DNA of 64,000 bases from Macrostomum hystrix (Eukaryota > Platyhelminthes > Macrostomidae), in NCBI GenBank assembly GCA_950097015.1, contig CATNEN010000003.1:4195501-4259500 (forward strand). The letters run 5' to 3'. Each line of letters opens with the position of its first letter. The stretch's first letter is position 1. The position numbers were made by a program, and so were the translations under genes. The notes under the pieces are model-generated. The model saw nothing but the letters and a program-made list of their open reading frames with translations. It did no database searches and had not been told where the DNA came from. Below are positions 29,301 through 38,300 of the stretch, piece after piece.

Positions 29301-32300
29301 ACTGCCATTTCACAAAGGCGATCAAAGGATTATCTTTCAGTAGATCAGCCATCAGGCTCTGATGTGCCTCTGTACCGAGATTACATTCTACCACCCAGAG
29401 CTGCCCCTGAGCAGAAATCCGAGCTAGAGGCTCTGATTGAGAGGTCGAGACCGCAGCTTGTTGTGGAAGAAAGATGGAACGCTGCAGATGTCTTCTATCC
29501 TCCAAGGAGAGTGGTTGAAGACTTCGAAAGCGAATTTCCGATGGAGCGGAGACGGCTGCCCGACAGAATAAGCTACGTGTTTGAAGGCCGTGATGTGACT
29601 CCTAAAGGCAGCCGGCTAGGTAACAAACCAGCTTCGGCGCACAGAATTGGTGATGCCAGCGTGGCTGCACCTGTTTCGTCAAGTCGACTAAGAGAATTCG
29701 TCCGAGCTCGAGAGCAGCCTGAAATAAGACGAAGCATCTCCGTTGAAAGGGCTGAGTCACCAATCCAACGGGCGATTGAAGCTACAATTAGTCATTCGAG
29801 AAGGTCATTCTCACCGTCACCAAGGCATCCGGCTTTGAGAGACTCCATGTCGCCAGTTTATCAAAGATTTGATCGCGATGTTCGAACACCGTTTTTCCAG
29901 CAGGACGTGAGACGTCGCTTCGCGGATTCCGATGAGCGCTATTTCACTGACTTTGAGTCTCCAAGGTTGGATTACTCGTACAGGCCAGTGATTGTCTCGG
30001 AGATAGACTCGCATCTCTCTGTGAAGAGAAAGAACTATCTGACAGACCTTGATCGCGACACAAGCCTCGACTTCATAGATCTTCGGCGGACGCATCGGGA
30101 CCATGTACCCCTCGTTAGAAGTGCAGAGCGCAGTCGCGAGGATTATGTGCTGTCAAGAACGTCTCCCCGACTTTCTGAAGCGGAACTTGACGACCTATCT
30201 GGGCGCAAGAGCGTAAGGATCAGCAACTATGACACCATCATTCCGTTTAGACGAAGCTCCAAGGGTGATGTTTTAACGGATTTAGCTCCTTACAGAAAGC
30301 TGGTAACTCGGGATTCGCACAGTCAGCTTATTGACATTGAGATGCCAACTCGTCTCGTGCCAACTGAGATTGACAAGTCTAGCGTGCTGCTAACATGGAG
30401 GCGGCCAATCGACATCACCAATCTGTCAAGCTATCGACTTGAGGAGTGGAATTCGAGAGACAAGACCTGGAAGGAGTTGGCGTCGCTCACGCCAAGAACA
30501 ACGGAATATCGGGTAGCAAAACTCGAGCCTGAGAGAGATTATCTGTTCAGAATCATTGCCGAAGACATTCATGGAAGGTACAGCGCTCCAGTGACCCTCG
30601 ACAGAGCAGTAAGACCGCTTATCGAAGCTCAGGTACCAGCCAAGCCGTGGGGCCTGACAGTCAGGCTGAACCAGGACCGAGTGGAGTCGGAGTGGTTCAA
30701 GCCATTCCATGATGGCGGAGCGCCAATACAAGCCTATAGACTTGAGCTGGAGGATATCAACAAGCATACCAGAGTACCATTGGATGATATCGACTCCTTC
30801 CGCACCCGATACTTCCTTAGCAACCTGGAAGACCAAGTGCCATATCGACTGCATCTATTTGCAGTCAACCGAGTAGGCATCAGCGAGCCAGTCACCTCTG
30901 ACATATTTATCCCACGAAGACCGGCTGTCAAACCTCCGCCTCCAACTGGGCCGCTGAAGGTTATTGAAGTAACAGACGACGCCGCAGTGATTGAATGGAA
31001 GGCTCCAGAAATGCCAGTAACGCAGAGGGGCGCACCTGCTCATGTCACTGACTACCTGGTTGAAAAGTGGGACTCTCGATCAAAGGAATGGACTCCATTC
31101 AGGAAGATTCCAGCAACCGCAACATCAGTGAACGTCCCGTATCTGTTGGACGGTATCGACTATGCGTTCCGGGTGCGCTCGGAAAACGAAAGTGGCGTTA
31201 GTGAGCCCATTTCAACCCTGAGCTTTGTTCGACCACTCAAGGAGAAGCCTCTTCCTCCGGGTAGTCCTGCTGGACCCCTGCAGATTCAGGAGGTTGCTGG
31301 CACCACTGTGAATCTATCATGGAATCGGCCTACTTCGGCCACGGTGCCAGTGCACAGCTATGAAATCGATATTCGTCATCCGGGCCGCGATTGGAAAACT
31401 ATCGGTCGCACAGACGCCTATACCCGATTTTACCGCGTCGAGAACCTGTCTCCAAGCCAAGAGTATAACTTCCGCGTTCGAGCTATCAATGACTTCGGCA
31501 GTAGTCCAGCTCTGAGCATATCTACCCCGTACTTGCTGAGACCTCAAGTGCCGGAGGTGCCGCGTGGACCAATTAGATTTAATTTCCTAACTTCGGATGA
31601 CATTGAGCTAAGCTGGCAGCCTCCTGAACACGAAGAAAATTTGTATGGATATCAAATCTACATGCGCGAACCGTACGAGAGTGAATGGAGATCTGTTGGA
31701 TCTGTTGGAAGCGAAAGAACTCGTTACATCTACCGCGACACTCGGGACCGCGGCGATACTATCATTTTCCGTGTGAACGCCGAGAACGAAGTCGGAATTA
31801 GCAAGCCACTAGTGTCATCCGCAATCACTGTGAGAAGACCTCAATTGAATTTTATGTCGACAGAGACTGGTAAGTAAAAAGCTTAGGAATTTTTATGTGC
31901 ATTTAAATAAAAAAATTATAAACACTACTAACAATGCATACACTCATATTTTAGTTGATACACTCAAACTCGAGCGGTACACCGAACCAGACATCAGGAG
32001 AAAGCGTCTGTCCTCGCTTGAACGCTCCATCACTGTAACAGAGAGAGTCGAGCGTCTGCCCCCACGGCAGTCACCAGCTCCGTCGATTTTGAAGGTGACT
32101 GATGTTGGCCCGACGTGGGTGTCGCTCGAGTGGAGAAACCCACGTCTGACGATGGAGCCAGGCAGGTTCCATATCGATAGTGTCGCTATATTTTCCAGGC
32201 GCTTGCCAGAACGCGAGTGGAAAAGGATAGGAACATACGATCTTTTCCAAAATCGACTGACTGTGTCTGACTTAGACAAAGACGCTGAGTATGTATTTGG

Positions 32301-35300
32301 AATTTCAGCTGTTTGTGGCCATCAGTTCAGTGACATTGTAGCCACTGACAGAGTAGTCCTAACGAGGGAGCGTCAGCTTCTGCCACCAGGCCCGATCGGG
32401 CCCTTAAGCCTGACACCAGTCAGCCGAGATACGGTGCTACTAAAATGGAAACAACCACCTTACGATCCAAAGTCACCTATCGATCGCTACGTTGTTGAGT
32501 ACCGAGAGCCGTGGAGAACCTCCTGGGCTTTCCTCGCAGAAGTTCCAAAGAGCATGAGTGAGTACAAAGTGCAAAATCTTGTTGAAGGTGAATCGTACGA
32601 CTTTAAGGTCATCGCTATCAATGAGAAGGGACGTTCGGACGCACTAAAGACTGAAATGCCATATCGATTCATGACTCCTTACGACGTACCCGAAGCTCCT
32701 AGAAGCCTGTCGGCTATCGTTAGTGAAGATGCGAGCCATATCGCCAGCCTATACTGGAAACCTCCAACTGACGACGGTGGCCTGCCGATCGAACGCTTCG
32801 TCATCGAAAGACGTCTACGCGGCCATTTCAATTGGGAGCCTGTGGCCAGTATCCCTCCGAGAGCTACTCACATTGAGATTCCTGATATCCCAGAAGGTGT
32901 TGGGGTTGAGTTCCGCGTATTTGCTGTCAATGCTGAAGGCCGTAGCCCGCCCTCCATAATATCGAACGTAGTTGAGATTCCAGTCTCTCTAAAGCCTCCA
33001 AGCGTGCCAAGGGGGCCACTGTCAGTGAAATACTTCGATGAGTCATCGTTTGAGCTTCGCTGGAGAGCGCCTGATGATGTTGCGGAGAGACCTGTGGACT
33101 ACTACTTCATTGAGTACAAGCCGCTGTTTGGAGACGTCAAGCTGGAGTGGAGGTATGTGGCGAAGGTCCCAGCCAGCAGTCTACACTACCTGGTGCCATA
33201 TCCGGACACTGATGTTCCTCTGCTATATCGAGTCTCTGCAGTGAATACCGCAGGTAAAAGTGTGCATCTCACTTCCAAGACCTTCCAACCTCGGACTCTA
33301 GAAGACGAGGACTGGGAAGTGCCGAGAATCCGAACCAAGTTCCAGACTGAGCCGGGCTTCGGTCGATCAATCAAGCTGACATGGACTGCTGAGGAAGAGC
33401 GGGAGCCCATTGACTACCTGATTCAAGTCAGGCAAGAGGATCTAGACAAATGGGACACGGTGGGGTGCGTTCCGTCGACCACCGGTCACTTCATGGTGAA
33501 TGACTTGACCTGGATTACCGAGGTCGACTCGGTTCGATTCAGAGTTGCGCCGAAGACTTATCGAAGAATCGGGGACTTCACGGAGATCGACTTTGTAAAT
33601 CCTTTCAGGGCTGCTGTAGGAACGAGAAGCGTACCATTGATCACGGGGTTCAGCGTTGCCAGTGTCACTGCAGAATCTGTGACGCTTCGCTGGAGACGAC
33701 CCGCAGTTCTAGATGAATCCATGGAGTACATCATAGAGCAGTGGCACCCGATAACAATGAACTGGAAAATTGTTAAGAAGGTCAAGTATGCTGAGAATGA
33801 AGTGACTATCCGCAATCTAATTGAAGATGATCAGTATCACTACCGAATCACTTTGGTGAGCAAGGACATTGTTGCTGGACCTTACTATCTGTCTCAGCCG
33901 GCTGTGCCGAAGCGCAAAGTTACGGCTCCAGAGCCGCCATTCGCTTTCCATGTGTCTTTGTGCAGCGATCAGAGAATAAAGTTGACGTGGATCAAGTCAG
34001 TCCTTGATGGAGGCAGCCCTATCACTGGCTACAGAATCGAAGTCCGAATGGACAGCGAGGACTGGCTGTTCCTGACCGAAGCTCACGCTTGGAAGACTGA
34101 GTACATCGCGTCTCAGCTTGAACAGGGGCACTTCTACACTTTCAGAATCTTTGCTGTAAACTCTGCTGGAAGCAGCGAGTGCATAGTTTCCGAGACGATC
34201 TACCTTCCGGCTGATTCACCAGAGCCTCCGAGACTGGACGGTCCTCTCCTGGTTGACTGGATCTACGAATATGACCTAAAGTTTTATTGGGCTCCGCCAC
34301 CTCCTGGCTGCGTCTCGAACTACCGGCTCGAGTGGTACGACGTTGACAAGCACCAGTGGAGCTTGTTTAAAGAGCTCTCATCGGAAGCTTCAGAAACTGT
34401 GATTCGTCACAGTACGCGTCGCTCTTCCACCGATATTAGTCAGTACCGTCTAGTGCCTTACTCAGGTCAGACCCGAGGAGTTCCGACAATCCCGCACTTG
34501 TCTAGGGCGCAGACGAAGAAGCAGTCCGGCTTGCCCGCTAGCCCAGTTGGACCGCTTGTGTTCGATCGAGTCAACATGGACACATTTCGAACTACTTGGG
34601 AGCCACCGACTATTGATGGCGGTTTTCCAATCCGTTCATACCTTATCGAACAGCGTCTTGAGGGTCGCAGAGCTTGGCGTGAAGTGATGGAAGTCCCGAG
34701 CGACTGTCATTCAACCACCATTCGTCTACGAGCTCCCGACTCGCCAGTTTCAATCCGAGTGTCCGCGCGCAATGATTTCGGTGTCAGTGAGCCTTTAACG
34801 TCTGAGCAGCCCATCATATTTGTCGCGCCCCAGGCGCCACCAGCGCCACCAGCCGATTTCTCCGCCTTGCACATCGGCACGCACTCGTGTCTGCTGCGCT
34901 GGAAGCCACCAGCCACTGGACCGTCAGTTCAGAAATACATCATTGAGAAGCAGCAAGAAAACTCTAACTCGTGGGCACCTGTGTTCACATCGAATGCCAC
35001 AACTTACATACACGAGTTGTCTGGTCTAGCGCCATCGACTCAGTACAGGCTGCGAATTAGAGCCGCAAATGAAGCTGGTGAGAGCCAGCCGCAAGAGCTG
35101 ATCAACATCATTGTCACCAAGGCTCTGAAGGAGCACACCCAGATGCGACCGCCCTACAACACAGAAGCCACAATTGTTGAGCTGTCATCAGTGCGAGTTG
35201 CTTGGAAGCATGAGACATCCTTGACGGAAAACGTCAGTTACATTGTCGAGTACAGAATATTCAACTCGGACGGCTGGATTCGCGCCACACGCGAGCCAAT

Positions 35301-38300
35301 CAGCGACAAGAAGTACATCATCGATGGGCTGCGAATCGGGCAACGCTATTCCTTCCGAGTTCTGGCTGTTGATGAGAATGGCGAAACCATTGCTTCTGAA
35401 GCCAGCTCTGAGCTCTACATTGAGGAGGCAAAGGGTACGTATATTGTAATTTCCGAACCGTTTCTCATTGTGACTCATCACTTCCCGTCTTTTAATTATA
35501 TGATTATTACATTACAGAGCCAGAAAAGCCAGCCACCATAGTTGAAGTTCTGCCTAGCCAGCTGCAAGTCATGGAGGGCGCAACTCTTGACCTGAAAGTG
35601 AAAGCTGAAGGACAGCCAAAGCCAACTGTTCGTTGGTTCAAGAACTATCGCGAGCTGTACGCGAGTCGGCGTGTTCGAATGGAAGAGCTCGGATCAGTCT
35701 ACAAACTACAACTGTCAGATGTTGGCATTGATGACAAGGGAGTGATCGAGTGTCGGATTAGCAATTTGTTGAGATGCGAAACAACTCAGTGTAAAGTTCA
35801 AGTAATCAGTAAGTATCAGTGCATTTTTATGAAACTTATGAAACTATTTCCTCAAAATATTTAAGCTGGCTCTATGAATCATAAATCTGACCAACTAATT
35901 AAGGTGAGCCTCGAATCAGCTCCAAGAACGACCGACCGGCCTACATAAAGCTAATCCGCGCGGACTCATTGGTGATACGAGCCACAGTCGCTGGAACTCC
36001 GCAGCCGAAGATTCAGTGGTTCAAAGGTGACACCGAACTGGTCTCTGTGCCTCCAGTTTCGATCGAAAACAGCGACAAGAGCTCGGTCCTGACGGTGAGA
36101 AATGTCAGTAAGCAGGACGCAGGGTTTTACAAAATTGTTCTGACCAACGCGCATGGCCAGGATTCCGCTGTCTACCAAGTGGACGTCCTTGATGCGCCTG
36201 GAGTACCAAAGACTCCTATACGTGTCTATCAACACGAGGACAAGGAGCTGACCGTCGAATGGTCTCCTAGCTCTGGGGAAGTCACTCTTTACCAAATCGA
36301 GTCCATGAAGAAGGACAGCTCGCGTTGGCTTCGAATGGGAGTATCGCCAAGGCCTCAGTTCATAGTTCGAAACTTGCAGGAAGGCGAGTCCCACAGGTTT
36401 CGCATCGCTGCTGAAAACGCCTACGGAACCAGCGACTTCTCCGAGCCCTCGGACTGGTTCTCTGTCAAGCACCCTGAGTTCCACAACACCAACTACCAGG
36501 ACCAAGTGAGCAAAGTTCGCATTTACAAGGATCAACCAAGCATTTACCATGGTTCCGTGGACACAAAGTACATTGTGTGCGAAGAGCTCGGACGCGGCGG
36601 CTTTGGCATAGTCTGCCGACTGATCGAGAAGACCAGCGGCCGCACCTGGGCCGGAAAGTTTATCCCCAAGGTGGCACAACGTCAAGAGGCTGTTCAGCGT
36701 GAAATAGACACGATGAGCGAACTGCAGCACACTAGGTTGTTGCATTTGCATGAAGCGATCTTCACAAGGGCTGACACCGTTCTTGTTCTCGAGTTGTGAG
36801 TTCTCCATTGGTCCTAAACTGAGCGGAATATAAAAGAATGATAGGACAATCTCAAAACTATTTGATTCATTCACCCTTTGCAGCATCGCTGGTGGAGACC
36901 TGTTTGACAAATACGTTGAGGCAGACTACTCCGTGAGTGAGCGGACGCTCAGTTCTACTGTGAGACAGGTCTGCGAAGGTCTGGAGTTCATGCATCGCAA
37001 GAACTATGTACACATGGATATCAAGGTGCGGAGTACATCGATTAGAATCTGGACATGATTTTAAGAGCTTATTTTTTTCCTTTATATTTTACTTTGCCGA
37101 TAATTTTAGCCCGAGAATGTGATGTTTGTATCAACAAGCAGCTCTGACTGCAAGCTGATCGACTTTGGACTCACCCAGCGTCTTGAACAAGGACGCAGCT
37201 TCACTGCCAGCTTCGGCTCACTGGAGTACCTGTCACCGGAGATGGTCAAGCGGGAACCCTGTGGCTGCGCTACGGATATGTGGGCTCTCGGCGTGCTCTG
37301 CCACATCATGCTGAGCGGCCTGGCTCCATTCGGTGGTGCCACAGTTACCCAGCGCTTCCAGGCTATTCAAAATTGCAGTTTGAACTTTGACAGTGAAATG
37401 TGGTCGCAGGTATCTGAGATGGCTAGGGACTTCATTGCGCGCCTCATTGTGGTGGCGCCGGCCCAGCGACTCACAGCTGAGCAGTGCCTCAATCACCCCT
37501 GGCTCAACATGTCACCAAGGGAAGAACGCTTTGATGTACGGCTACACCCGATCTCGCTGCGCCAGAGGATTGCCGAGAGCCGTCGCTTCCGCGAAACTGT
37601 TCTGCCAATTGGTCGACTGGCCCACTGTGGCACCTGTCAAGACGCCGCGGACGGTGACAGCAGTTTGAGCGTCAGGATGGATAAACAGCCTGAAGCACCG
37701 CGCATTCTAGATCAGCTGCGCAGCGTTACGCAGTCATTGGGCAGTTCTCTGAGCCTTAGCGTTCGCTTCAATGGTCATCCGGAACCAACTGCCGTCTGGA
37801 TGTTGAACGATTTGCCGATCGACATCGCAGACAGCTCCGTGATAGTTCACAGTGCTCCGGGGGAGACAAGTGTCTGTGTGGCGAGCGTCGGAGAGCAGCA
37901 TCAAGGCACCTGGAGTGTCCGCGTAGAAAACCAAGTCGGCCGGGCCGAAGATTCTGCGCGAGTCAGCATCAAGAGTAAGTTGGAAGCTTTATTGATTTTG
38001 GACAACGCTCTTTTGAGTTTTACTGCACATTAACGGTTTCTTAAAAACTAACAAGAGTCTATTTAATAATATTTTAACCTTACAGAGTCTACTTCCGCAG
38101 TGGCAGTGCCAGAGAAGCCGGCAGACTTGGCGCCTGTGATCCAACTGCCACCGCTCTCCCAGCTGGTGGTGCCCGGAGCTAACGCTCGCTTCCACGCCGT
38201 GGTGTCATCTGCGGCATCGCGTCCAAATGTCCGCTGGTGCCACGACGGCCGGCCATTGGAGGCGTCAGACCGTTGCCGCGTTTACGCCGAAGGTTGCGAG

